64,000 nt of DNA from Eubacterium plexicaudatum ASF492. Lineage in GTDB: Bacteria; Bacillota; Clostridia; Lachnospirales; Lachnospiraceae. Below the pieces are notes generated by a model. The model was not told where the DNA came from, made no database searches, and saw nothing but the letters and a program-made list of their open reading frames with translations. This document shows positions 20,201 through 29,158 of this stretch, piece by piece. The stretch's first letter is position 1; every line of letters begins with the position of its first letter. Made by a program: the position numbers and the translations under genes. The stretch is taken from contig NZ_AQFT02000001.1 in the NCBI RefSeq assembly GCF_000364225.2, positions 1,984,001-2,048,000 on the forward strand, read 5' to 3'.

Positions 20201-20591
20201 TTTGCTCGGAAACACCGCCTTCTGCGTGAAGCGTCGTCCCAAAATGAATGAAATCCGTATCCTGTTTTGTCATAAGCGCATAAAGCTTTTCACAAGCATC
20301 TGTTTCCAGTGCATCATCGCTGTCCACAAACAAAATGAACGCCCCGCAGGCTGCTTCCATTCCCCTGATTCTGGCGCATAGTGTGCCCCTGTTTTGTTCG
20401 AAATGAAATACCCTGACTCTATCGTCCACACTCGCATACTCATCCAGTATTTTTCCGGAATAATCGGTAGATGCATCGTCGATGCAGATTATTTCCATAT
20501 TTTTGAACGTCTGGTGAAGCAGGCTGTTAAGACACCGTTTCAGATAATTTTCTACGTTGTATACAGGGACGATAATAGATATTTTTTTCAT
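17202..20591 (-). CDS. Three-domain glycosyltransferase: GT2 - DUF4422 - GT8
   Basis: A 1129-residue cytoplasmic protein. Residues 1-250 are a GT2 domain (SIIVPVYNVENYL, DDASTD, VDSDDALE). After a spacer of about 270 residues comes DUF4422 (from KIFVTHTPNQNKIRY; core YYGFCHYRRYFSF), about 525-780. The C-terminal third is a GT8 domain with the metal motif YLDCDLIVCED and FQAGVLVLNVEELN. Three transferase-like modules in one chain suggest consecutive additions to a capsule or wall-polymer repeat unit; acceptors are unknown. No frame break occurs over 3.4 kb. It is followed by the LTA-synthase-like gene. Confidence 0.9.
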   Translation of the reverse strand: MKKISIIVPVYNVENYLKRCLNSLLHQTFKNMEIICIDDASTDYSGKILDEYASVDDRVRVFHFEQNRGTLCARIRGMEAACGAFILFVDSDDALETDACEKLYALMTKQDTDFIHFGTTLHAEGGVSEQMLSWVADFLRPQNERMEGNLIRHCFMAQRFDFNITNKIWKSTVIRQALPYLQKTRLTASEDRYAAFVMLYFAHSYFGVTDAYYHYYLGIGVTGGDILSREQFEKRCTGVAAYRLVLRFLEQAGVYEKDYQECAKQFGRQIVWDCVDCWYRKLLPQDRRYGFQVLCSYFQPDQLTAAFARVYFEQEKEIYDRIRTEQGKSAAVYDRYLEWEPVADGPIRRCIDSLRQLGYTVYLYTDEKRRQENPKRYREVCGIPVFYLPDAEKANWGDYESRAERLYERIKTDRIQKLLYASPSSHTAWLDLLLAQMAGVETWKLYDREQYCRAERIRQKYEQLETEYQNLCVRFESPRILLGQLLKTCRNRYKIRKRIKIRKRSAASGMSDIKIFVTHTPNQNKIRYEHPLFYHVIAGSDLQTEEMTDGFYRDNTGDNISGRNPSYCELTTQYWAWKNMDADYYGFCHYRRYFSFSARQLEQSVWGTVEYDYLDEQAVRELHLNEQDMRARIEGYDFIIAKGIPVRQINAKSVYDHYKKAPQLHLEDMDILLAVICEKYPLLGDTAKEYFEGNVFYPCNMFIMKKELFAEYCTILFDVLDEFEKRAQMREYSREGLRTTGHLGERMAGIYYLYLQKQGRYRLSEMQIALIKQVPCMCGIQKNTDNLKKSSAVPVVLAANERYVPILYTCVQSVVEHCSDDRNYEIYIFHTDICKRSQEMFQERLTGCNVKIVFADVGQKVSGYILRAKEHITTETFYRFLILDILKSYAKVVYLDCDLIVCEDVAKLYDTELGSHLIAAAQDPDFAGQCNMKHSDMRSYCKDTLGMENPFAYFQAGVLVLNVEELNKNVTVEQLLEMADTGIYRFSDQDILNIVCKDRTVYLDMAWNMLFDCGRFRWQEVIRYAPHDILDAYEKARKQPYIIHYAGFQKPWMHADEDFGYVFWETARRTPYYERMLSELYLRKKEAGMTNYRGRMRVIEWLRQLLMRKLPRGSRLRAVLGKVYCRIFG

Positions 20592-20607
20592 ATTTTTTTC
20601 AACTCAA

Positions 20608-21479
20608 TTATAGAGACCCTATATACCACAAAGTGTCCCCTATTTTCCTCTCAACCAGCATCTTTGCATATCTTTGATCCAACTCTTCATCCCGGAACTC
20701 ATTCCACTCAATATGTCCACCTGGCTTGCCATTTGCGAGCCAATACAAATGATTTGCCAGCGGATATCTTTGTATCTGCAAATTCTGCACGGTTAAAAAC
20801 CCGTTCCGCAGCATAAGTTTTTCTAATGTTTCAGAATTAAATAAAAATACGTGTTCGCTCCAATATGTAAAATCCTCAAATGCTTTACAATGATATTTCG
20901 TAATTAACGCATCATCTGCATTACATGTTTCACATACAAAAACACCTCCTGCACGCAGGCTTTTTCGTAAATCTCTTAAAACCGTATCCGGATCATTTAA
21001 ATGTTCAATGACATGAAACATACAAATGACGTCATACCGTTCATGATTCGGAGTCTTATACACAGAAATTCCTTCCTCCTGTAATCTTTGCCGTGCCTCA
21101 TCCATCAACTCTATTCCTGTTACATGCGCAGCTACTTTTTTATTTTTCTTAAAAATCCGCCATTTCCGCATCCAAATTCCAGAACTCTTTTTCCATTACA
21201 TAACGCCGACAATTGCTGAAACCGCCGTTCATTATCTGCTTCTGTCTGCTTGATCCATGTATCCCAATCCAATTCCGATGTGTCATACGAAGATACATTA
21301 TATCCCCTCCCACGCAACATGCCTCCATCTGCGTAATTTTCTTCCGTATTATATGCCCTGCTTTCCAACTGTACACAACTGCAGAATTTGCATTTTAACA
21401 CTCTCAAATCAGGAACATCCCTTGTCCCTACATGAATACACTGATAGTTATCCATACCACAAATCAAACATGGCTGCAT
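20608..21479 (-). CDS. Class I SAM methyltransferase with N-terminal zinc-binding domain, frameshifted
   Basis: Restored to about 290 residues. The N-terminus has a four-Cys zinc-type motif (CLICG and CKFCSC), as in sugar C-methyltransferases. Then comes the SAM-binding motif I VLEFGCGNGGFL, and motif CMFHVIEHLNDPDTVLRDL further on. The frame breaks at six A (plus-strand T 21136-21141); one more A gives LRKIKKVAAHVTGIEL. In this setting it probably methylates a capsule sugar or its nucleotide-linked precursor. It sits between the NeuB-like gene and the large glycosyltransferase. Confidence 0.87.
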
Positions 21480-21497
21480 TGTCTTTCCCCTTCAAAA

Positions 21498-22996
21498 TTA
21501 CCATTCTTTCATAATCGTTTTTCTTTCCATTATGTCACGCTTTGCAATTGTCTCATCCATATAAAAAGAGTCTTCTTTTTTATGTGTCGTCGATATCTCC
21601 TCAAACACCGCCCCATCCCGTGAAGTAAACGAATGCACCTTTCCTCTTTGCACCGTAACAATATCCCCTGCTTCCATTTGACGGATGTTTCCATCAATTT
21701 CGCATTCCAAGTCCCCATACAATACCTGAAAGCTTTCTTCTTTTTCCTTATGAAAATGTTTTGGATGGTTCTGGCCTGGCAGCACTACAATCAATTTTTT
21801 ACAATACTCACGATTAATTACATTGATAATTGCTGCTCCCGTCTGCCTGAAATTTCTCATTCCGTAATGGTGCGACAGCTCAATCTCATATTCACTGCCC
21901 AACGCAATGCCCGCTTCATAAATCAGTCCTTTCATATCATGAATAATACTCCTTGTCACATTAATATCCGTGACCATACGCTGTTCACAAATCGGCATAT
22001 CGGTATTATAATTACGTTGCGCCTGAATGCCATCTATAAATTCTCCGCTACTCATCTGCCCTTTGTCTTTTTGATATGGCATCGCAAAATACACCTGTTT
22101 TCTATGAATACTGCTCCCTTTTGCAACGGATTCTTTTGCATAGACCCCTCTCATCAAGCAATGCAGCGATTCTATTTCACTCTGGCTTATATACTTTTCC
22201 TTTTCTTTTTCAGAACACAGATTTCCTTTGCACGCAAAACCGCACGTACCCATGCTTCAGCCTGTTTCGGGTTCATAGAATACGCATTCAGCTTGATTGT
22301 ATCCGTTTCCATTCCGACATGACGTTCAAATATCCGAGCACCTTTGGCAGCAGCAAGCATTGGTACCGTATAATCATCAGGCTTTTCGTGTCCTGAATAT
22401 CCGATCAAAATCCCATGATACCTCTTTTTCATTCGGTCAATAAAATCCAGCTGAATCCGTTCCTCCGCAGCAGGATATTCCGCTATACAATGCATAAGAG
22501 CAAATTCACATCCCCGGTGTGTAAGGAAATTATAAATTTTATCAATATCTGTTATACTTTTTCCTCCGGTTGAAACAAGCAGAGGCTTATGCGTCTTGGC
22601 TGCCTCTTCCATCAAAGGCCAGTCCACAGCGCTGCAGCTGGCGATTTTAATTACCGGGAGTCCCTGACTCATACACCATTCCACTCCGGTCTCGTCAAAA
22701 GGCGTACTGATTGGAATCATTCCTTCCTCACGTATAGTTTCCACCAAATTATCAAAATCTTCTTTCTTTAATCTTGTACTTTCAAAACGGGAAATATTTT
22801 TTACATCCGTTCTTCCTTTGTAAGAACTGTGTATAAAGGAATCCAACTCCCTATACTGCAGCTTGACAGCTCCTTTTATATTGCACAGTCTGCATATTTT
22901 CGCCATTTCTTTAATAATTGCTGTCCCGTGTTCCACGCTTCCCTGATGGCTGTTCGCCATCTCAAATATGAATAAGTCTTCAAATATACTGCTCAT
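21498..22996 (-). CDS. NeuB-like nonulosonate synthase fused to SAF and cupin domains, frameshifted
   Basis: Restored to about 499 residues. Residues 1-260 are the NeuB TIM-barrel (EMANSHQGSVEHG, VKLQYRELDSF, CIAEYPAAEERI, GYSGHEKPD), which condenses phosphoenolpyruvate with an N-acyl hexosamine. A SAF/antifreeze-like domain follows (SLHCLMRGVYAKESVAKG), then a C-terminal cupin with metal-binding HPKHFHKEKEE. The frame breaks at five A (plus-strand T 22206-22210); one more base joins the barrel to the SAF domain. It overlaps the cytidylyltransferase by 4 bases. The cupin may modify or isomerise the sugar; its job is unknown. Confidence 0.87.
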
Positions 22997-23688
22997 TCAA
23001 GTGCACCTCCCATTTTCAGCTCAGCCCGCCTGAAATCCTCTTCCGTATCAATATCAAAATTATCTTCCATTTTATAGCCAATAATCTTTTTCCCCGACAT
23101 AGAATGATCTTTCGTAATGACCTCTGTCCGTATCACATCTATACAGGCATTCTGATAATAGAGCTGCGGAAGCACCTGCCTTGGCATATTATAAGCTTCT
23201 TTTATATCACACAATACCGGATAGATCGTCCCATCCGCATTCTCTCTCCACATTTTGTAAGCTGTTTCCTTTACGGGAGTAATACATCTGACCGAATCCG
23301 CCTTTTTTTCCACAAGCAGCCGAATCATATTATCAATATCCTCTACATTCCGTATGGGATAAGTCGGTCTTAAATGTACAACAATATCCGGAACATAGCT
23401 TTCTTTTTGTTGCAGTTCCATCAATACATTCCGAAATACATCAATATCCAAAGAATCATCCTGTGCATACTTTTCCGGTCTCAGAAACGGAACTTCAGCA
23501 CCATATTTTAAAGCGATCTGCATATATGTTTTACTATCCGTACTTACGATCACTCTGTTGATATAACAAGATTTTAATGCATGTTCAATCGAATGAGCCA
23601 TCAGTGGTTTTTGCCTGATCATACGAATATTTTTGTTCTTGATTCCTTTTGATCCACTTCTTGCCGGTATTAATGCCAGAATTTCCAT
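22993..23688 (-). CDS. Acylneuraminate cytidylyltransferase-like protein (NeuA family)
   Basis: A 231-residue enzyme that activates a nonulosonic acid with CTP. It has the N-terminal nucleotide-binding loop LIPARSGSKGIKNKNI, the strand RVIVSTDS, VHLRPTYPIR and the C-terminal NFDIDTEEDF metal site. The start at 23688 has AGAGGA 7 nt upstream and follows the previous stop by 13 bases. Its ATGA overlap with the NeuB-like gene ties the two as consecutive steps. Whether the sugar is sialic, legionaminic or another acid cannot be told. Confidence 0.92.
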   Translation of the reverse strand: MEILALIPARSGSKGIKNKNIRMIRQKPLMAHSIEHALKSCYINRVIVSTDSKTYMQIALKYGAEVPFLRPEKYAQDDSLDIDVFRNVLMELQQKESYVPDIVVHLRPTYPIRNVEDIDNMIRLLVEKKADSVRCITPVKETAYKMWRENADGTIYPVLCDIKEAYNMPRQVLPQLYYQNACIDVIRTEVITKDHSMSGKKIIGYKMEDNFDIDTEEDFRRAELKMGGALE

Positions 23689-23701
23689 ACTTTTCCTCTT
23701 T

Positions 23702-24883
23702 TCATTTATCACTTTGCATATATGTATCCATATCTACTCTCGGAAACACCTCCAGCTCTCCTCCCCGCGTAGCATTATAGACCTTAACTCCTAATGTATC
23801 ACAGGCATATTTGATATCCCGAAATGCACTTGTCACATACTGCATGGCACTTTCAAGATCAATCACACTTTGATAAGCTTTCAGCTGTTCTTCTTCATTT
23901 TGATAGTAGTCATTACTAAAATGTAATCGCTGACTCATATCCAATATCTTTTTACCATTTTCATCTGTCTTAATCGGACAGGTATGATCACACCCGAGCA
24001 GACAAATTTCTTTAAATCCCATATACACTGCAACATTTATCAGCTTTCCTGTAATCGTCCCATAAAAATGGATCCCTCTCAAAATATCCGGATTGAAGAA
24101 AGTAGGTGTCCGTTCCGCCTGAATAAATGGATAATAAATAGCGTTCCGTATCAAAATCCCTTTTCTCAGACAAGCCGGTGCACATACAAGTTTTGGAAAG
24201 CCGTTTAGCCTGTTGACTTCCTCCTGTTTCAATTCCAGATAATCCAGATCGGATACACCCCATATATCCGGTCTCCAGTTTGTTTCATTAAATATCGTAT
24301 AAATTCCTTTTGAAGCCAGACAAAAGATCTGTTTTTGTTTCAGCATGTCCAGGTCCGATGCCTGTAAAGAAGGCCCGTTCCCAATTACAAAACAGGTCTC
24401 CCCAACATGCGTATTTTTCAGACCGGCCAGCCGCTTTCGATTGCCCGGAACAATACTTTCTATCTGGGACATCTGCAAATCTGCTATCATACTGTCATAG
24501 CAAAATTTAGTCATCCATTCTTCCTGTCTTCTCGATTCACGATACTGTTCCCACTGCTCATTTCTTGCTGACTGCTGGCTGCCAATGTGTTTGTATATCT
24601 CATCGCTAAAGCATTTGATTCGCTTTGCAAGATCGTCTGCTGTTTCTTCCATATATTGAATAATCTGCTGATCCTGTTTTGCTATATGTGCATACAACTC
24701 ATCACTCAGATCCGATATTCTTTTTTGAAACATATCAATCTGTTCCGAAAGTTTCGTGATCAGCTTTTCATCTTCCAATCTCTGCACTTTTTCATTCATT
24801 TTAGACAGTCTGTAGTGAATTTCTTTTATGTTCTGTTCAATCTCTGCTTTTTTCATTCCCATGATTAATACCTGCATTTGCAT
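23702..24883 (-). CDS. DUF115 / MptE-like protein with N-terminal coiled coil
   Basis: A 393-residue protein. The first 110 residues are highly charged heptads predicted to be a coiled coil. The second half is a DUF115 (6-hydroxymethylpterin pyrophosphokinase MptE-like / Maf-type) Rossmann domain, with CFVIGNGPSL near residue 163 and EICLLGCDHTCP near 295. In flagellin-modifying bacteria DUF115 proteins attach nonulosonic acids; its place next to NeuA- and NeuB-like genes fits a transferase of that sugar, but this is inference. Its exact start is uncertain, since in-frame ATGs at 24862 and 24856 are also possible. Confidence 0.8.
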   Translation of the reverse strand: MQMQVLIMGMKKAEIEQNIKEIHYRLSKMNEKVQRLEDEKLITKLSEQIDMFQKRISDLSDELYAHIAKQDQQIIQYMEETADDLAKRIKCFSDEIYKHIGSQQSARNEQWEQYRESRRQEEWMTKFCYDSMIADLQMSQIESIVPGNRKRLAGLKNTHVGETCFVIGNGPSLQASDLDMLKQKQIFCLASKGIYTIFNETNWRPDIWGVSDLDYLELKQEEVNRLNGFPKLVCAPACLRKGILIRNAIYYPFIQAERTPTFFNPDILRGIHFYGTITGKLINVAVYMGFKEICLLGCDHTCPIKTDENGKKILDMSQRLHFSNDYYQNEEEQLKAYQSVIDLESAMQYVTSAFRDIKYACDTLGVKVYNATRGGELEVFPRVDMDTYMQSDK

Positions 24884-24890
24884 CTGACTT

Positions 24891-25634
24891 TTATTCAGAT
24901 TTTTCTTTCTTTAAAAAAATGTTCAGTTCTTCCGGCGTCCCCAAAACATGCACTTTTTCAGACGGTACATGGGATATGTAGATTTCGCCGCCTTTTTTTA
25001 ATAAATAGTTATATAATGGCGCTACGTACGTTTCTCCGTTTACCTTATTTTCATCTTTGCAGTAATACTCTTCATACAGTTTTTCATATAGCCCACAGGA
25101 TTTAAAATAATATGCGCCCAATGTGCAATGATCGGAAATTCTCTGCTTTTCCTTTATTTCAACTGCCCTTCCCTTACTGTCGGTCTTTACAAAACTCCAG
25201 TGATTTCCTTGTGCCTGAAAGCATGGGATAAAGCCATCTCCTTTTATTTGAAAGCAGTTCATCTCTCCTGCTTCTACATAAGTATCAATATTGTATATGA
25301 GCAGTCCATGTTCTTTCTTCCAATACTTTTTCGCAAGCATCGCAGTAGATGCCTGTCCATCAGTCAAATAGTCGATCAGTATCGTCTCATAATTTCCGAT
25401 TCCCATTTTTTCACAGCAGGCATCTATAAAGCGCCGTACATCCTCTGTTTTATCCGACATCGCAATAAAAATATATCTTTCTGCTGCCTGCGCAAAGCCT
25501 TCCAGGCTCATCATCGACCATTCAAATAAGGTCCTGCCGTGTGCCTGAATCATATATTTTGGCATGTCATATCCGGCTTTTCGAAATCTTGAACCAAGTC
25601 CGCCCATTGTAATTACAATTTCCATCTTATTCAT
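24891..25634 (-). CDS. Sugar nucleotidyltransferase (NTP_transferase family)
   Basis: A protein of about 247 residues with the Rossmann-type nucleotidyltransferase signature MGGLGSRFRKAGYDMPKYMI, the substrate strand LIYNIDTYVE and the ending TPEELNIFLKK. It should couple a sugar-1-phosphate (or similar polyol phosphate) to a nucleotide. The start at 25634 overlaps the HAD gene by 8 bases and has GGGAG 11 nt upstream. With the APH-like kinase and HAD phosphatase it forms a tight three-gene set that could phosphorylate, dephosphorylate and activate one precursor. Confidence 0.87.
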   Translation of the reverse strand: MNKMEIVITMGGLGSRFRKAGYDMPKYMIQAHGRTLFEWSMMSLEGFAQAAERYIFIAMSDKTEDVRRFIDACCEKMGIGNYETILIDYLTDGQASTAMLAKKYWKKEHGLLIYNIDTYVEAGEMNCFQIKGDGFIPCFQAQGNHWSFVKTDSKGRAVEIKEKQRISDHCTLGAYYFKSCGLYEKLYEEYYCKDENKVNGETYVAPLYNYLLKKGGEIYISHVPSEKVHVLGTPEELNIFLKKEKSE

Positions 25635-26046
25635 CTGTTTGTTCTCCCGTACCATTATTACACCTGGATCGTAAACATAATTCCGATAATTCTTCTACGG
25701 AATACGTCAAAAACTCATCCGGCCTTACGGTTCTGTCGTCCACATAGAATCCTTTATGCCCGGGCCATACTTTCCCATAAACAATTTCATCATAAGGAAT
25801 CTCCCATTTGTTCAGCCATTCCAAAAGAACTTTTGCAGTATTTTTATTAATCAAACCAAGATTTCCATGATATGTATTCATATTTCTGGATGTAAATAAT
25901 ATAATTTTTGCCCCGTTTTCTTTATAAAACCTTATCTTATGAACGATTTCCCCATACGGTATCAGGTCTTCATACTTTTCTTCTTTCTTCTTGATAGGGC
26001 AAATGGTTCCATCAATATCAAACACAAACGAATATTCATCAAACAT
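25627..26046 (-). CDS. HAD-superfamily phosphatase of capsule-locus type
   Basis: A 139-residue HAD protein. Motif I is FDIDGTIC (nucleophile Asp plus Asp+2), motif II is ILFTSRN, and the acidic motif is GFYVDDRTVRPDEF. Small stand-alone HADs of this kind sit in many capsule loci (BcbF/Cj1419-like neighbourhoods). AAAGGAG precedes the start at 26046. It overlaps the kinase upstream and the nucleotidyltransferase downstream, so the three are translated together. Confidence 0.87.
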   Translation of the reverse strand: MFDEYSFVFDIDGTICPIKKKEEKYEDLIPYGEIVHKIRFYKENGAKIILFTSRNMNTYHGNLGLINKNTAKVLLEWLNKWEIPYDEIVYGKVWPGHKGFYVDDRTVRPDEFLTYSVEELSELCLRSRCNNGTGEQTDE

Positions 26047-27496
26047 CTTTCTCAATCTCCTTTAGTATATTGGCTGCATTCAATATGAATCCAAGCACCT
26101 TATGCGGATAGTCTATATGCAGCGGCAGCATGGATATAAATAATGAAGCCTCGTATATTCGAACCGTTAAATAATCATAACCATTCTGCTCTAATTTTAC
26201 TTTGAAAATATTTACATATTCCGAATGATCAAAATCTATATATAATTCACACTGAAAGTCCTCATTGATTTTGATATCAAATAATCCGTTATTAAAAAAA
26301 TCATACCGCCCACATATGGAATGACTGAGTTTTGCTATATCGTAATATGGATTCGTCCAAAGTTCTTCTTCTGACAAGGCACCTTTGGGATCAATAAATT
26401 TTAATGTTTTTGTTGTCTTATTGTATAAGGTATTTGCAAAACATGAATCCCCATGTCCAATTACACTAATCGGTTCATATTGATTGTTCGTTTCAATCTT
26501 TGTCTTTAATTTAAGATACTTCTCCAAAATAGCATCCAAATGATTTATTGATCCGTTGGCCTGCAACAGACAGTCGATTTTTTCAAACTGTGCCAGCTTT
26601 CTTAATTCTTCTACTCTTTTTATCACTTTATTAACATATAAATCATTCGATATATTCCGATACTCATCCATCGAAATATTCTTTTTATGTCTCAGGCGAA
26701 AAAAATAAAAATATTTATCCAGCAATTCTTCAAATTCTTTTTGATCCACGGAACCATGCACCCATTTGATCGCCAGGTCTGTCATATGGAGCCTTTCCAT
26801 CGTATAACTTGCTCTTTCCTCATCTTCTCGATAATCAAATGGCATTACAAACCACATTTTCATATCCGCAGGCAATAGATGATAATATGTATACTCGCTT
26901 TTGATCTTTTGTTTATTTGCAGAACTTTTTATCAAAGTATACTCGTCTCCTGATAAAGAATTGAAATACCTCGAGTCAAAATTTCCCGTTATACACCGTA
27001 TAAAACAATTGACAATTCCAATATCAACCAGACCATCCGTTTCAAAAGAAGCTTCTATAATCTTGATTGTTTCCGATGTTGCCTGTCCGCTGCACGTCTG
27101 TGTCAGAAAACGTCTATACGAATCAACATTGGGAAACATCACCGCAGCTGCTTTTTTATGACTCAAAACCTTATATGCTTTTTCAATAAATTTTAACTTC
27201 TCGAACGATAATTTAACTGCTTCCATATCCGATATGATATAATTTGAAAAACAATGTAAGATTCTCGCATCGTCCCATATTTCCATATTCGATTTTTCCA
27301 GCAAATCATGAAATTCATAATGATATCGAACAAGTTTCCAGTCCGCATCCGGATATAACTCACGAATCGTATCGCAATAATACGTTTCCAGCCTTTTCTT
27401 TTTTACAACAACGTCAGCAAAACCTTTATCGCCTATCACATCTTTGATTACTTCACTCTTTACATTGGTATCATCAAAGACTACTAATATTTTCAT
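26039..27496 (-). CDS. APH-like phosphotransferase with unknown N-terminal domain
   Basis: A 485-residue protein. The C-terminal half has the choline/aminoglycoside kinase catalytic loop VIGHGDSCFANTLY (near 345), followed by the metal motif FIDPKGA and YYDIAKLSHS. The N-terminal half (from MKILVVFDDTN) looks like a nucleotide-sugar or Rossmann-type domain without a clear family. It likely phosphorylates a small hydroxyl compound or sugar used by the next two genes. A good ribosome site (AAGGAG) is present, and it overlaps the membrane protein gene upstream by ATGA. Confidence 0.75.
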   Translation of the reverse strand: MKILVVFDDTNVKSEVIKDVIGDKGFADVVVKKKRLETYYCDTIRELYPDADWKLVRYHYEFHDLLEKSNMEIWDDARILHCFSNYIISDMEAVKLSFEKLKFIEKAYKVLSHKKAAAVMFPNVDSYRRFLTQTCSGQATSETIKIIEASFETDGLVDIGIVNCFIRCITGNFDSRYFNSLSGDEYTLIKSSANKQKIKSEYTYYHLLPADMKMWFVMPFDYREDEERASYTMERLHMTDLAIKWVHGSVDQKEFEELLDKYFYFFRLRHKKNISMDEYRNISNDLYVNKVIKRVEELRKLAQFEKIDCLLQANGSINHLDAILEKYLKLKTKIETNNQYEPISVIGHGDSCFANTLYNKTTKTLKFIDPKGALSEEELWTNPYYDIAKLSHSICGRYDFFNNGLFDIKINEDFQCELYIDFDHSEYVNIFKVKLEQNGYDYLTVRIYEASLFISMLPLHIDYPHKVLGFILNAANILKEIEKDV

Positions 27497-28350
27497 AGCT
27501 TTCTCTCCTTCGCAATTTTTCTGACATACATGAGTAAATAAAGCAAAAGCATAAATACAACACTGAAAAAAACAAACCTTTGCAAACAGATTACGCGTGA
27601 CATTCCAAGCGCAGAATTCAAATAGTCAATAATCACCTGCAGTGATACTTCTTCCAGTAAAATATTTCTTATACAAACCATGCCGCCTATTTCAATCCCC
27701 CATGCCAAAACAGAAATACCATATAAAAATAAACATCTTCCTCTGATCAGATTCGCTGTTTCAGCATAAATTACATGACATCGACGGAGTAATTGTAAAA
27801 ATGAATTTCGCCTGACCGATGCTTTATTCCTGATAAAATAATCATTCCAGTAAGAATACAGGCCCGGAAAAATATAGTAACCAGCAATCACAAGCACAAG
27901 AAACAGTAACATCAGATAAACAAGCGCCGGAACTGCTTCATGGCCTGATAAAATCAGAAAAAATGTTACCGTCACCAGCGCAAGCGTATCAATAAAACGA
28001 TCTAATAAAATAATGATAAACGCTCTTAAATAATGATTGGTTTTATATCCATAGCAATATCCTCTGAAAATATCTCCGGCTTTTAAAGGAACCAGCATAC
28101 TGACCGGAACTGTCTTGCAATATTGTTTTATATGCTCCTTTAACGATATTTTTGTTCCATACAAGGCAAAATAAAGTCTTATGCATTTGAACATATTAAC
28201 GGCTATCACCGTTCCAAGTAAAATAATGACTGCCAAACCATTTTCGACAAACAGCAAATCTGTTTTTCCTCTATAGGAAATGACAAAAATCAAAGTTGAA
28301 AACACGATGACCATACTATTGATCATAAAATAAACACGTTCTTGTCTCAT
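27493..28350 (-). CDS. Flippase-like membrane protein (LPG_synthase_TM/UPF0104 family)
   Basis: A 285-residue protein with about seven membrane helices. The family segment is KTVPVSMLVPLKAGDIFRGY near residue 90, with the conserved Pro/Lys/Gly of AglD/MprF-type flippase domains. Such proteins move or modify lipid-linked intermediates. It sits between a GT2 gene and the APH-like kinase, so a role in moving an undecaprenyl-linked sugar is plausible, but no substrate is visible. Confidence 0.75.
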   Translation of the reverse strand: MRQERVYFMINSMVIVFSTLIFVISYRGKTDLLFVENGLAVIILLGTVIAVNMFKCIRLYFALYGTKISLKEHIKQYCKTVPVSMLVPLKAGDIFRGYCYGYKTNHYLRAFIIILLDRFIDTLALVTVTFFLILSGHEAVPALVYLMLLFLVLVIAGYYIFPGLYSYWNDYFIRNKASVRRNSFLQLLRRCHVIYAETANLIRGRCLFLYGISVLAWGIEIGGMVCIRNILLEEVSLQVIIDYLNSALGMSRVICLQRFVFFSVVFMLLLYLLMYVRKIAKERKL

Positions 28351-28360
28351 TGTTAATCCT

Positions 28361-29158
28361 TTACCGTTTCGACGTCCATATCACTTTTGCCGTGTACCGT
28401 TTTATTATCTTTTCTCTGTGTTCCGCATGTACAAATTTCTTTTTATGTAGGACATAGTGTATCAGCATTTGTAAAACTGTAATTGCCTGACTGACCATTT
28501 TAACATTCGAAACCTGATCATCTTCCCGCCACAAAATCGGAAAAAACTTTATTTTATGCCTGTAATAAGAAGAACCTAATATCATGCAATAATTAAACAT
28601 CAAATTATCTTTATATCTGATATAAAACATATCCTTTAAAATTTTCGTACGATACATATTCAATCCGGAACCCAAATCATATATTTTTTGTCCGGTTCCA
28701 ACAGAAAACAGCACATTATATACATGATTGCCAATCGTACGAAAAACGGAGTATCCTTGCAATTTTGACTGTTTCATAAATCTTGCGCCAAGAAAGCAGT
28801 CATATTTTCCGTATACCCCACTTTTTAAATAGGGAAGAATATTCGATATATCTCCCTGATCGTCACCATGTAATACAAGAATATAGTCATACTGATTTTT
28901 AACCGCATATGCAAATGCAACTTTATGAGAACCACCCAATCCATAATTTTCATCATTGCGAAACAAGCTTACCGGGATGTTTAACGGATGTTCGGATAAA
29001 TATTGTGTCACAGCAGTTTCTCCATCATCCGTGCTTCTGTTATTCACTATGATCACCTCGGATATGAATTTACATACTTCATCATTCAACTGCCCTAATA
29101 CTCTGACAATCTGTTTTTCACAATTATACATGGGAATAAACAATAAAATCTTTCTCAT
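28361..29158 (-). CDS. Family 2 glycosyltransferase (dolichyl-phosphate-mannose-synthase type)
   Basis: A 265-residue GT2 enzyme. It begins KILLFIPMYNCEKQIVRVL and continues with IIVNNRSTDDG, the metal-binding VLHGDDQGD (in place of the usual DxD), and GLNMYRTKIL. There is no C-terminal membrane tail beyond a basic stretch. AGGAG lies 6 nt before ATG 29158, which overlaps the stop of the preceding gene (ATGA). It probably adds a sugar to a polyprenyl carrier or glycan. Confidence 0.87.
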   Translation of the reverse strand: MRKILLFIPMYNCEKQIVRVLGQLNDEVCKFISEVIIVNNRSTDDGETAVTQYLSEHPLNIPVSLFRNDENYGLGGSHKVAFAYAVKNQYDYILVLHGDDQGDISNILPYLKSGVYGKYDCFLGARFMKQSKLQGYSVFRTIGNHVYNVLFSVGTGQKIYDLGSGLNMYRTKILKDMFYIRYKDNLMFNYCMILGSSYYRHKIKFFPILWREDDQVSNVKMVSQAITVLQMLIHYVLHKKKFVHAEHREKIIKRYTAKVIWTSKR

